Part shown: positions 51,273 to 63,310 of the stretch, piece after piece
How positions within the stretch are numbered: position 1 is the stretch's first letter
Layout of the letters: every line of letters starts with the position of its first letter
Assembly: GCA_003342815.1 (NCBI GenBank)
Contig: PTEX01000060.1
Span: 3,656,896-3,720,895 of the forward strand
Origin: Eudromia elegans
Taxonomy: Eukaryota > Chordata > Aves > Tinamiformes > Tinamidae
DNA: 64,000 bases
Direction: 5' to 3'
Made by a program: the position numbers and the translations under genes
Notes under the pieces: model-generated
What the model saw: the letters and a program-made list of their open reading frames with translations, nothing else
What the model was told of the DNA's origin: nothing
Database searches by the model: none

Positions 51273-53264
51273 TATGTAAAATGAAAGCTCTGGCCAAAGA
51301 GAGAGGAAAATCAATGCTCCTATTCACTGGAAAAAAAAATACAGCCAACTGGACTGTTGACAGCAACAAGAGGAAACGTCTAGACACCCATACATTACAA
51401 TTCAGCTTTTCAACATACTGGACAGCACAATTCCCCCTGGGTGCTTTGCTGAGGATCTCTCATTCTCACTCAGAGCTAAAATATGTTTTCAATAAAATAA
51501 GCCGTTTCAAGAAAATAAAAAGATATTTAAGAAGTATCTCTCTTCCATAAATTTCTCAGGCTATAGCCCTAACATTCTCATGATTGCTAAAGCAGCAAGA
51601 GGTTCAGTAAATGACACACATTATTTTGCCAAAATGAGGTCACTGCTACCAAAGTTACAAAATCCATAGTGAATCAGATATGTGGTCAGAGAGCAACCAA
51701 CCCTCCCCCAGCTATTAAAGTCTTGGAGGATATAACATCTTAAAGACAAACTCTCCAGAGCACTTATGATTTTGTCCAATGCTTTAACTCACTCTGAGCA
51801 ACCTCATGTGTGCAAAGCAAACTTGATTTTTATATGCACACTGCAGAGGAACTTATGTTTTCTCCCTATGGTGCTTTCTTACAGTAGCCAAACAGTCAAA
51901 CAATTTTATTAAGCTACAGATTATATGAATTATGGAACTTTTCAAACATCCTTCAAGTCACCACCTATTAACTGTTCACTAAAGAATCAATTAACTCATT
52001 AATATGGTCTAACCAAAGCAATGTTTGTGTTCTGGGCACAATGGGGTGGAAGGGAGTTCAGTCAAACCTATAATCAGGGGAGATTTTAACACTTAAATAA
52101 ATGTAAAACTTCCAATAGTTATTTCCTTTGTTCTCTTCTAATTGGTAGATTTAAGCTGACCTAGTAAGGTGTGAAATTTTTCTATGTGTATAATTACTTA
52201 ATGACATGGTTGTAAAATTTCATATCACACTAAAAATTGGCAGATGTGGATGTATTCTCAAATGGCGCTCTAAGGGCATGATCCGTAAATGCTTTTATTT
52301 GCAAGTAACTCTACTCCTGTGAGCTGGTCACAGTGGATTCATGATCCTATTTACAGTTTATATGAAAAATAGTGGGTTTGAACTCTTTGAGGTTGCCTAT
52401 GTGAGCAACACGGCTTCTATGTGTGTTTTGGAAGACAAGACTCTATAAGCGTACCCCAAAGCCTCCTCCTGCAGCCTAGTTTTTGGGCATAAATCCTGCA
52501 CTAAATTCTGTGCCATCACCTCCTAGTATAAAATGCTGCAGGCGGCGTTTAAAGTGATGGATTTGTCCGTGTACTATCCAAGCTTAGCACATCATTATGT
52601 GGTTGGACCCCCAGAAATACAGCCACCTGCTTTTTATCCTCAGACTCTTCTTTAGCCTAGAACAGAGACCACAACTCCATCCTTCCACAGGCTCTTTGTG
52701 CTTGTCAGGAGTCCTGGTCACGGTTTCTAAATTACATCTGTCAGTGACTGCTGCCTACTACAGCAGTGTGGTGGTAGATGATTGACTCAATGGGCTAGGA
52801 TACAATCCCTCCTTTTCTGTAGCTCTCCACCCCTAATCCAAAACAGCTTCCAGCACAGCATTTTTCATTACATCAGATATAACAGAAGTATTAGAAAGCA
52901 ACGGTAAAAAGTCAATGAAAACTTTAGGCTTTGATGCAAAAGTTTCAGCTGCTCCATTTTCTTTCTCCAAATAGACAGTTTTTGCATTCACTTTTGTCTT
53001 CACAAACATGAAATTTTTGAATTCTTGGAGCCACTTTTCTTGGAGTCTTCATTATTAATAGCTCCTTCTTCTCTAATTTCTGAATGTTATTTTGATCATT
53101 ATTTGTGGGTTTTTTTCTCTACTCTTCCAACCTTGATATTATCTGTATATATGATCATGACTGAAATAAATACACTCTACAAAGACTCAACCCAAAAAGC
53201 AAACTAAGAAGCAGCCACCTGGGGTGAAAAGAGATAATTTATAGTTGCTTGTGTAGTTGAATTA

Positions 53265-53312
53265 GATGATCAAAAACATCATGATGGGATGATCAAAAAT
53301 ATCATGAGATGA
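53265..53312. repeat. Short tandem duplication of a 22-25 bp unit
   Basis: GATGATCAAAAACATCATG (53265 onward) is repeated as GATGATCAAAAATATCATG (53288 onward) with one base difference over this stretch. Confidence 0.85.
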
Positions 53313-54435
53313 GTTGGATTCTTGGGAAGTGCCTTTATACAAGAAGAACAGCAACTACTTCCTACTGCAATACCATGTGGATTTGCAGACCACCATGTTA
53401 GAATCTCTTAGCTATTTGACTGTGTGTTTCTACCCCAATCGTACTAAGGTATCTACTTTTAAATCACAGAAAACTTGCAAAAGTGGCTGAGATGTGATAT
53501 ATAATACCAGAGTAGACTGGACAATGTAATGTTCCTTTCTGTGCTTAAAAGACATAGTTTACTGTATCCAGGTAGTTCTTCCACTTGTATAACCAAGGAT
53601 TTAATTAGGCAGCTATATTTAGAACCAGAGCTTGTAATGTCCAGCTTAAATAATTTGTTTTGTAAAAGTGAGTTTCCTTAAAATCTAAAAACAATAAGAA
53701 GGATTTCATGATGTTTTTAATCTTTCATAACCAGATTTTCAAAAATTCTTTAGAAATATTTTGAAACAAAAATGTAATACTGTAAAAACTCTGAAGAGAA
53801 ATTGATTGTTTACAGAAGAAAAGCTAATTTCATTTTTATCTCTAATTCAAAAAATAGAAATTAAGGGAAAAAGAATACCATAGATACTATATAATAAACA
53901 CTTAAGAAAGGAGACATCCACTGGACCATTAACACAGCCTTATTAATGTCAGCATTTTGCAGATTTACCCAGTTACTCTTTAGGGCTCTAAGCACCTACA
54001 CAGAGAACATATAAACAAACACATCCACTCCACAAAAGTGGAGATTTATTTTCTCCCAATGATTCTTAAATTGTGTCCTGTAAAGTACTTGTCGATGGTA
54101 CCAAATTGCCAGTCATTCACATGAGGTTAGTTTCGGCTCCTTGTTTTCAGGTCCTACATTGCATCCAAACAAACCACAAATATTTTTAATACTTTCTTGA
54201 TTACTTCTGTTCCAAGAGGGCAATTGATGTATTTACGAAGTTAGGTCTCCTATGGTCAGAGCTCATTTATACCACTCAAAACCAATTGCAGCTAGGTGAC
54301 CACGCATCAAAACTGGTTAGTTGGTAGGCCACCATTGGGGAAAAAAAAATGCTATGTGAATAATTATAAGCTACAAGGGAGAAACTCATGAGACAAGCTC
54401 TCTATTAGGATTGTTTTGTGCTAGGCAAAAATAAA

Positions 54436-54510
54436 TAAAATAAAATAAAATAAAATAAAATAAAATAAAATAAAATAAAATAAAATAAAATAAAATAAAA
54501 TAAAATAAAA
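54436..54510. repeat. (TAAAA)n pentanucleotide microsatellite
   Basis: Fifteen uninterrupted TAAAA units (75 bp), flanked by imperfect AAATA and TAAATAA units. The perfect array suggests it is likely length-polymorphic. Confidence 0.97.
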
Positions 54511-55112
54511 TAAATAAGGAAAATCTAATAATTTAGGACATCCTTGTGGTTTATATATTGAAAGTCTAAGACCTAATAAGTCAGGAACTATATTACAAAT
54601 TAAATGTATAAAATACCAATTAGAATAAATACTGCTTCAGCCACAAAGAGAAGTTAATACAAATACCAGAAGGCCTCAAGTTCTGCATACTTTAGTTGCC
54701 GAGAATTTTAATGCAGTTCCCAGATTGAAGCAGTGGCCCATGAGTGTTGGTATTAATTCAAAGATCAACAGATTAGCTGTTCGGCCTGTTCTGACTGCAG
54801 CAGTCCTGACAGCAGTAGCAATGCATCCAGACTAAGGTTCATGAGTGTCTCAGACAGAAGTTAAAGCAAGAACAACTCACTTCTCCAATACAAAACAAAG
54901 TTCATTGCCGTTTAGTGCAATCAATATTGGCCTAGAGCCCTGAGCAATTTCTCTAGCTAGCAGCTCTATCCATGAAAAGAAAAAAGATAATTTTATTTTC
55001 CATAGGGTATCATAACTCTGTCTAGCAGTATGTGAAGTCTTTTGCCTCAGAAGGTGCTCACGATACTGAGCTGACTGACTCCCTTCCTCTCCAGGAATCT
55101 GTGTAATCATCA

Positions 55113-55270
55113 AACCACAGGATAATTCAGGGTGGCAATGACCTCAGGGAGCTTCTAGTCCTACCTCCTGTTCAAAGCAGTCTTGGCAATGAGATCAGAT
55201 CAGATTATTCTGGACTTGTCTTGAAAATCTCCAGGGATGAAGAGTGCACAGCATCTCTAATCATCCCTTT
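55113..55270 (-). mobile_element. Decayed CR1 LINE fragment
   Basis: Read on the plus strand, the segment follows the reverse complement of a CR1 3' region: a TGACCTCAGGGAGCTTCTAG stretch, then CCTACCTCCTGTTCAAAGCAG, then CTTGTCTTGAAAATCTCCAG and GGATGAAGAGTGCACAGCAT. The order matches the CR1 consensus as I know it, with many substitutions and small indels. It is much older than the 19.6 kb copy. Boundaries are approximate. Confidence 0.7.
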
Positions 55271-57451
55271 CCCGCACTTATCTATCTAAAAGTCCCATGA
55301 GAAATGGGTGAGGTGAGCTGGGAGCAGAATGTGTTGGGCTGAAGGAAGTACATGTGTCCAGTGCAGAGTGCGTGCATGGGTGTAGAGGAGAGGTTGTGGA
55401 AAGGTCCCTGAGTGATCCTACGGATCTGAAAATCTTGGATAAACTAGCCCTTTGAAAGCTCTACAGCCTTGATTCTGTCCAATGGACAGAAAATTGTGTC
55501 TAACTATTCTTGTATCTATTATTTCCTATAAAAAGCCATAAGAGTTTTCTTTCGTTTCCCCCAAATCCCTTTTTCAGAATGAAACAAAAATTTCAGTTAA
55601 ATGAAAGTGCCTCAGTTAAATATGCTACAGTAGCTTCATGTGGACTAGGATGCCCAGCAGTAAAAACACATGGTACCCTTAAACACAGTACTTTCTGAAG
55701 TGTCTCTCAATTCTCAAGATCCATGGTGAATGAAGAGTTCATTTTAATTCTTGAGCACTCTGCCTGAGGAAGTAAATCTAAAATCCAATTGATCATCACC
55801 AACTGCAAAGCTCTGGTGCATATGTTTAAACATGTAGCTAGTCCTAAACAGCTATGTATCACTGTCATAGCAGTGTGCTACTGACACTCAAGCACAGGCA
55901 CTTGAAAAAGAAATCAGACAACATGACTTTTTCAAAGGAATTGACAAACAACACAGTAAAGTCAGGAAATGAAAACAAAGTTATCTGCTGTCCGCTGTCC
56001 AATAGTGTTGGGAACTGAAGAAAATAGAACTGCAGAAAAGCTCTGAATTTCTTAGTGCTTGGTAATGAAGCTGCATTTTTTTTTTGAGTGTACTTTCATG
56101 TACACATTGTGCTGGAAAGCGCAAGTACAAGAAAATATTAACACGTAGAATTGTTGAGGAATATGCAGTTCCGAAGTTCACAGTACCATCCTTCTAAGTA
56201 GGGAAGTATTCTCTGAAATTGGTCAGAGATCCAGCACACCTCATAATTTCTTCAATAGAACAACACTACCAGTAGTATATCAAGAAGCCTTTGATAATTC
56301 TTTGTTCTGGGTAGACAATTTCATCCATAAATACAGGCCGATTTCAGTGAGAGCAAGAGTTCCTGCAATACACTTTTGATCCTCAGATTTGCCAGATATT
56401 AAGCACCCTTTGCAACTGGGCCACTCACTTCAGTTTTATACTACGAAGAGAACATATCGGTCCCATAGCTGAGTTGCTGAATGCTTTCATCTGCCTTTCC
56501 ATACAAAGGAGATCAAGGACATTCAAAGACTCGTAAAGTGAGGTCGCTAATCAGCAGATTTTGACCAAAGGAGCCAGTTCTACTGATCTCATAGTGAATC
56601 ACACTTCAACTCTCAAGTAGTGCCAGGGACCTAAAACAGTATCAAAGTTTTCTGATCAACTGTGAACACAGTGATACACGAACATCAGAAAGACACAAGA
56701 GACCATTAGGCCTTTAGATCCTGAAAAGCTATAGGAATAGAGACACCAATCCAGAAACGCACACATAGCCCATGGGAATATCTTAGACAAGAGGTAATAA
56801 CCTGCAAGTTTTCAGATTTTTTTTTTTTAAAAAGAAAATGTTGTTGATATCTACAAGGCATCAAATAAGCAGTTCATGTCGTTTTTCATATTTCCATCAT
56901 GCTAACATTAAAAGAAATAGCATTAAAAATAATTTTCTTAACTTAGAAAACAAAAAATATGCAATTATTTCAAGGCTGAAACTTTGCATAATAATATGTA
57001 AGCCCAAGATAATTGTTCCAGCCAAGCTGTGATCCTATGAAAATAATGGAGATGTTATTACAAAACACTTTAATGTATATAACTTAACTGCAAACAGCAA
57101 GGCTGTTTTAAAGAGAACTATAACATATTCCCTTCACTGCAGCCACAAAGTCATATTGCTTCATGTATTATTCAGCATACATTTAAAATAGGTATCATTA
57201 AACTGCCCATATACAAATCATCCCTTTCCTGGCATTCCTGCTCCTCCATAATGACTCCACACCAAAAAGAACATGCACTGAGAGGCTGAAAACACCTGAA
57301 TAAAATTAGCTGACTAACACCTTGGAATTTGAAACTACTCTGAAGTGAAAACATCTTGAGATCAGCACGAAATTCATCAGCCCTTTAGAATTGTCACTAA
57401 TATTAACAGCATTTCTACAAATGGAAGAAAACATAAATCCTGTCTAAGAGA

Positions 57452-57485
57452 GAAAACAAAACAAAACAAAACAAAACAAAACAAA
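57452..57485. repeat. (AAAAC)n microsatellite
   Basis: Six to seven AAAAC units in a row, about 230 bp downstream (in minus-strand sense) of the 57.7 kb exon candidate. Confidence 0.92.
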
Positions 57486-57624
57486 CCACACAGGACCAGT
57501 GATATACAACAATAAATTCTGTCCACAAGCCTCATTCAAATGTGCTAATATACATGCGGAGATTAAGCAGCAAAAAAGGAGTGTAGAAGCTCAAAGTTAA
57601 TATTATCTACACATTCACCTCCAG

Positions 57625-57664
57625 AAAAAAAAAAAAAAAGGAAAAAGAAGAAAGAAAAAAAAAA
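57625..57664. repeat. A-rich / purine tract
   Basis: About 40 bp of nearly pure A with scattered G. On the minus strand this is a T/C-rich tract starting about 50 nt past the donor of the 57.7 kb exon candidate. Confidence 0.85.
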
Positions 57665-57715
57665 TTTATTATTAAATAGAAATTGTATTATCCATGATAA
57701 AACAGTGGACCATAC

Positions 57716-57814
57716 CTTTGTCTTCACATCTACCACGTTATTTTCAAAACCCTGATTCTCCTTATTGTGGACACCACATTTTCCAGGTCCTTCTGATCCA
57801 CTGGAAGCTGTGGA
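57716..57814 (-). CDS. Candidate internal coding exon, 99 bp, unknown protein
   Basis: On the minus strand a pyrimidine-rich acceptor (GGTTTTTCTCTTTTAG) precedes a 99 bp segment that ends ACAAAG at a GTATGG donor. Of the three frames only the one in phase with both exon ends is open, giving 33 codons; the other two hit stops. The peptide begins STASSGSEGPGKCG, contains NKENQGFENN and ends VVDVKTK. It is hydrophilic and rich in Gly, Asn and Lys, as expected of a cytosolic or linker region. Length is a multiple of three and both boundaries are phase 0, so the exon could be a cassette. The downstream minus-strand intron becomes strongly T-rich within about 50 bp (57664-57625). I do not recognise the protein family. 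The splice signals and open frame are seen; that it is coding is inference, and a chance match is possible. Confidence 0.45.
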
Positions 57815-60800
57815 CTAAAAGAGAAAAACCAATAAATTAGCTGGTACATGCTCTAAAATTCTGTTATTCCTAAATGTAAAGGTTATCATGGACATACAGA
57901 AGGGTAAACTTAATTTTGGCATACATTAGGTGACACACATAAAAGATTTTCACCTCAATGTTTTCTTGTAGAAAAAAAAATCTGAGTTTAGTCTTTTAGC
58001 CACTCTCATAGCAGTCTGTCCTTATAGGCTAAATCTACAGGATGATGTTTATCATAATCCCTAGTTAACTTCAGAAGGAGTTCAGGATGCTCTGCAGATC
58101 TTAGCATCATAATATAATGATAAGGATGGAAATCAGTGCCTTATCAAAAAGTACAGCCGATGGGTTCTCATCTAGAGCAGCTGCACGAATAGGTCTGGTA
58201 ATGGCATCAACTGAATTATGTGGTTTGTTGTCTCATTTTTAATTCATGACATTCTTTTAAATGATGTATTTCTGAAAGTTTCATGCTTGCGTAGTGACCA
58301 TATTTGAAAATCTTTTAAATTAAAATGCTGTGTGGTGGGCATCATTTTTCAGCTTTCCTTTGTCTACACAGAATTAAATCTTATATTGATCACAAAAGGC
58401 TATCGTACAAGACTTTTCTTTTTTCCAAAAAATATCCTCAGTAGAAGATATAGTGAAATATTACAGTTGCCTTATTAAACCAAAAAAAAAATCTGAACTT
58501 CTGAAAATCTCTTATTGTAGCTTTTGCACTGATGCAGCAGATAGAAAATACATCACTCTGTTGCAACGCTCTGCCCTGCAAAAATGTGTTTGAAGAGTTA
58601 GCCTTTGAATGAAACATGACAACTGCCACTATCTCAGATCTCAGAAAATTTCTGGATACTTTGCAAGATCACAGATAGGAAAGCAAAGAGAATTCAGAGT
58701 ATGGTGCCTTGTATCTATCAGTATTGAGCATTGCACACACTCTAGGCCCATCCTTTTTCAGACTATATATCGTAAGTGTGGTTAATTTTAACACAACAGA
58801 CGAGAAATGGTTAGCACTTTAAATAGACCAGTCATTGCCAGCATAATTTAGAAAACAGCAAATCGATGCCACAGAAACAGCCAAATCATATCCACATGTG
58901 CAAATGTTTTCTCTGATACTAGCTTGTTTATTTAGGGCTCAGTCCAGTAAAGGACTGAATGCTGGCCATGATCCAGCAAACTACTTAGACACGTGCTTAA
59001 CTTCACTGGAACCAATAGTACTAGTCATGTGCTCCAGTTAAGAATGTGTTTTAATGCTCTATTGGATCAGACCCAGGCAACTCAGCGCTTTATGGGGTTG
59101 AGTGCATTGGACTCCATGCATGTCCTCTCTAAATATGTAGCTCTTCTAATATGACCGCAGCCATGTAGAGCCATGCATTCCTTTCTGGGCTTTGCTTCTT
59201 ACCACAGAAGATCGTTGCAGTATCCCCTAATTGCAATCTGGAAGGGAAAAAAGGTAGAACAAACCTATCTACCCAAAATCTTACAGGAAAGCAAGGAATT
59301 GGACCCAGGTCTCACAGTGCTGAACATTGTATTTTCCCTTAGAGCACACAAAAAAATGCCAGCAGCTCCTTAAGTGTGTTCTTTCAAAGGAGGAAAATGG
59401 ATTTTACCAGAAGGGAGGGAGTATGCATAAACATTTTCATTTCATCTTTGCTTTCTCTGTGTACCTCATGCAAGTATTTTCCATTTTTATTATTTACAGG
59501 CCACAGTATAAGCTACACAAATCAAAATAGTATCAATTTGCTCTAAACATCAAGACCGTACCCTGCCTGATCCTAAAATGAGCTTAGCTTCTGCAGTTCC
59601 TTAAAGAGGGACTTGGCAATTTTCAGCAGAAACTGCAGACTACAGAGCAGCATTTATTAAATGAGTGCAGCTGCAAAACTGGATAAGGTACAACTTCAGA
59701 TTGTTTATATTTTACCATTCTTCCTCAGATTTGTCACCATTAGTCGATTCCAGTATTTGGAAAGAATATAAAACAATGTCTCACAAAATGGTATGAAATA
59801 TTTCAATTGTTTCCCTTAGGGAAATGGGTCACGGATTAATTGTGAAGAGCAGTAAACCAAGGACATTAGGAGGATACAAACGGCTCAAACAAGAGCAATA
59901 ATAATAAATCTGGAACCTCTCTCTGTTCGAGTGTATTAAGGTTCAATATGCATTAGCAAAATAATATATGGCTCCAAAACTTGAACAAAGTACACATTAG
60001 CAAATCATCTGAAAACCAATAGTCATTTAGCTTTGTGTTTTTGAAATAAACTTGACAGCTCAATGCAGGAGGCAAGAAGGATACTTGCTGCGTCTTGCAA
60101 AACGTTTGTTAGAACAGAGCACTCCTGGGGGAAGTCTCTTTACCTTACTCCGAATTCTAAACAAAAGCATATGCTGTCTAAAATTATTTGTACACAGCGT
60201 GTCTAAAAGTTGCCTGCTTATGAAAAACAATTAAAAAGTAGCAGCAGCACCTCAATATTCCTAAACTCTGCAGGTAGGACCGGTACCCTGGGAGGAGCAC
60301 CACTCATGCACTATGATTTTAACTAGCTTTAGGAGAGTCTAAAAGTAATGACTGTCAGTTATTTCAATTGGAAATACTAACAAAGCTCTACACTTCTTAT
60401 CTGTTGTCTGCATCTAAAAGGGTGGTATTTGGAACAATTCTACCTTCAACTCTGCAAAAGGAAATATTATGTTATTCCCTTCCAGCTGGTCAGCAAAAAG
60501 AGATGATATTTTAACAAGCCAATGTTACAAAAGCAGATTAAAACATCATTTGGTAACTTTGTTCACATGGCTAGCAACCATGAGAATCACAGCTCATACC
60601 AAAAGCAATCTTCCGATTTTCTGTATAATTAATGCTAATCTATTTAGATTATAATTAACACAGACTATTTAGACTGCAATCTCTTCAGGCTATGTCTCTT
60701 TCATTGTGCAAACTTACAGCATAATTTCAATGTTTATTAATAAAATAGTAATCACATTAGCTACCTTGTTAAGTTTATCTAATTTTAACAGGGCTCAGCT

Positions 60801-63230
60801 ACTGCTTTTCTGTGCTTAGAACACATCTTTCCTGCAGCTTATTAGGACATGCATGATTGTCACAGTCAACTGTCAACAAAATTCTTGCTGATATTCTTTT
60901 GCCAAAGTACATAGCTATGAATTATGAAAGACTTGTCTCTGGTTCCACTTTCAGCAGGCAGCCTGTTCTAGTTCATGTTTCAGCCAGGAACCAGCCAGAA
61001 GGAGCATCTGCCCTCACAGGCAATTATGGCATATGAGGTTTCCAAGGCTTCCTTTAGGAGGCCTTCCTGTAGCTGCCAAAATCTGCAACAGGGGACGACT
61101 TCTCCAGTCTATTTATATGGCTTCAGAACTCACTCCTAATATAACAATGGGAAGTACTTGCAACTATTCACAGTTACCACCTTCACTTCTAGGAATGAGA
61201 TCCAACTTTGGAAAACTGTGATTAATAAAATACCATAAGAAACACACACGCAAACTGTATTCTGCTCTTCCATGCTCTTGGATGTTCCTGCCAGGACCTT
61301 GAGTTTATTTGCACACACACCTGTATGGGATATTTCCTATGGCACATAAACTACTTTATGGCTAGAAAAGGCTGATCAGCTTTGCAAAGTGACCAAGACC
61401 AGGGGAGTTACGGCCCTCTAGCTTAAATAAATCTGCCACTGCCGCAGGATCCCATAGCAGGCAGCATATGGAGCACGCTCCTGGGAGCTTTAAGAGAGGA
61501 GTTCAAATCACAGAATGATGTGAGACCTCTTTGGGGCCCTTATATCAAGAAAAGGTGCTCTGCTCCAGCCCCATGAAGAATGGTAGACAAATGATGGTTT
61601 GCCCCAGATTATTTATTTTAAAAGAGGAAAAGTATTAAAAAGAAAAAAAGGCAAAGAGAGAGAGAGATCTGTTAATTTGTGAATGCCAATATCTGTCAAG
61701 AAATCTATCATCCCGGTAATCAAATGCTCACAGGAATATACAGTGCTGAGAGATAGTGTTTTAATTAATTAACTTTTTTAGAAAGTAGGCATTAGGCATT
61801 TTACAAATCATTAGAACATTTTAAAAGCTACAGGGGGAAAGTAAAATACAATGTAACATATGCCGGAATTATCCATTTCACACTACATTGATGTAAATTA
61901 ATTCATTTAGCAGCTATACTAGAGTAGGGGAGCAACCTGAGATGAACTGCGATGCACAGTATGACACCGATACAAGCAAACAACACGGCACACTTCTACA
62001 CCAGGTTACAGCCAACCCCACCAGCGAGCTACCAAAGCCATGGGGGAGCTCAAACTGGACGCAAGTCAAGTTCATCTTCTACCACATGCCAGCAACAGTA
62101 AGGGCACCTTCTGTGCCCATGATCTGTCCATCAAGGACCACGTTTTCATTGCACCTAGGTAGAGCTGACGAGCTCTCACACAAGGATTGTGAGCATCTCC
62201 ACTTGGGTTTCTTGCTGCCAGCAATCGTGAACCGTCCCCAAAAGCTGCAGCTGCTGGACAGTTTGTGGAAAACAAAGGGACTTGAAGAGTTTTTCCTACA
62301 ACACCATGAAGATAAAAAGTCCTAGATACTATGAAATATGCTCTCCTTTTGCCATAGACTGCTATTCATGCCTATTTCTATGTCTCTTTTTGTCACTATT
62401 AACAGGAAGAACTTTCATTTGACATTTTTTTTCGGGGGACAAGAATTAACTTTTACTTATATCATAGAAGACTGAAAACTCACACAACTCTAGGCCAGGC
62501 CATGCTACAAAGTAAAATCAGAAATACGATCCTGCTGAAGTCAGGCAGAATTTTGCTTCTGCTAGGCCAAAATTTCATTCCAGAAATAATATAACAGAGC
62601 TTAATACTGTGGGCTTCTCGCCCACAAAATCCTTTACAAAGATGCATAATTGTCTCTGAAACCCCTTGCAAAAGCGTGTTTCTTTCCCCTCACTCTAACA
62701 TTTTAGTAATCAAGGATTTTGTTTCTATTTCCATGCTAGAGTCTCTGGTTCCCTGTTTGAAGATTTTGCTCCAATTCACAGCGCAGTAGCTCAGCCCTTA
62801 CAACCATCCTAAGTCAGGGTAATGTTGCAGACTGCTACAAGGTGTACAAGCTAACCTTGCAAGAATTTCACTGCAGTCTCCAACAAACTGCCAATAAAGT
62901 GAATTGAGATGACCAATAAATGTGAACTGAGAAAAGGAAAATATGTGTGTGGGCATGAATGCTCTTGCACAAATCTCACTAAAAATGTTCTTTTTTTTTT
63001 AATAAAAAATCTTGTATTCGCAAGTAAACATAAATATCACAATAATTTTCATTTTTATGGCTGGGATTTTTATGACTGCTCTTTAGCTAATAGGGACTCA
63101 GCCTCCTGGAAAATGATATGACAGGCTTAGTGCTAGAGCTCAAGACCAATTGTGTGGCTGCAGGCTTAAGTTTCAGAAAAGTCAGGCTCTGATTTACTAC
63201 TGCCCCCACCTTCCTGCAAGTGAGTCTTAC
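57815..63230. other. AT-rich non-coding DNA
   Basis: Contains the palindromic MITE-like relic. A patch of more balanced composition at 61942-62325 carries a 127-codon open frame with no recognised family or clear splice sites. Confidence 0.55.
58969..59070. mobile_element. Decayed palindromic MITE-like element
   Basis: An imperfect inverted repeat of about 102 bp. The left arm TGATCCAGCAAACTACTTAG, CACGTGCTTAACTT pairs with a right arm whose reverse complement is TGATCCAATAGAGCATTAAA, CACATTCTTAACTG. The pattern (GATCCAGCAAA, CACGTGCTTAACTT, CCAATAGTACTAGTCATGTG) is familiar to me from an old palindromic repeat common in sauropsid genomes. I cannot assign a family name. Non-autonomous, no coding capacity. 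Confidence 0.5.
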
Positions 63231-63310
63231 TCTAGGCATTTTTCCAGATATGAGAGTATCTCCAGCGAAGTTTTCATTTGCCTGTCCCCAATACAGATTT
63301 GTCCAGCTGT
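63231..63310 (-). CDS. Weak candidate exon, 80 bp
   Basis: Minus strand: acceptor ACCATCCATCTTTCAG, 80 bp, then a CCTAGA|GTAAGA donor. Two frames are open. The one starting with two split-codon bases reads SWTNLYWGQANENFAG then DTLISGKMPR and ends in phase 0, which would join the 57.7 kb candidate in frame. The other reads TAGQICIGDRQMKTSLEI onward. The segment sits inside a 118-codon open frame (63087-63443) that continues through the acceptor, so openness here is not independent evidence. Splice strength is moderate and nothing is recognised. Confidence 0.22.

Larger units (their letters stand above)
49271..54435. other. Non-coding DNA with pyrimidine and purine tracts
   Basis: It holds the CT and GA tracts, a T13 run at 51023-51035 and a short tandem duplication at 53.27 kb. 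I see no exon candidate or mobile element in the remainder. Confidence 0.6.
54511..57715. other. AT-rich non-coding DNA
   Basis: Contains the decayed CR1 and the (AAAAC)n repeat. Nothing else is recognised. Confidence 0.6.

Noticed and set aside
61942-62325. 127-codon plus-strand open frame
   Set aside because: No family resemblance and no clear splice sites. A long non-coding exon or chance opening is as likely.
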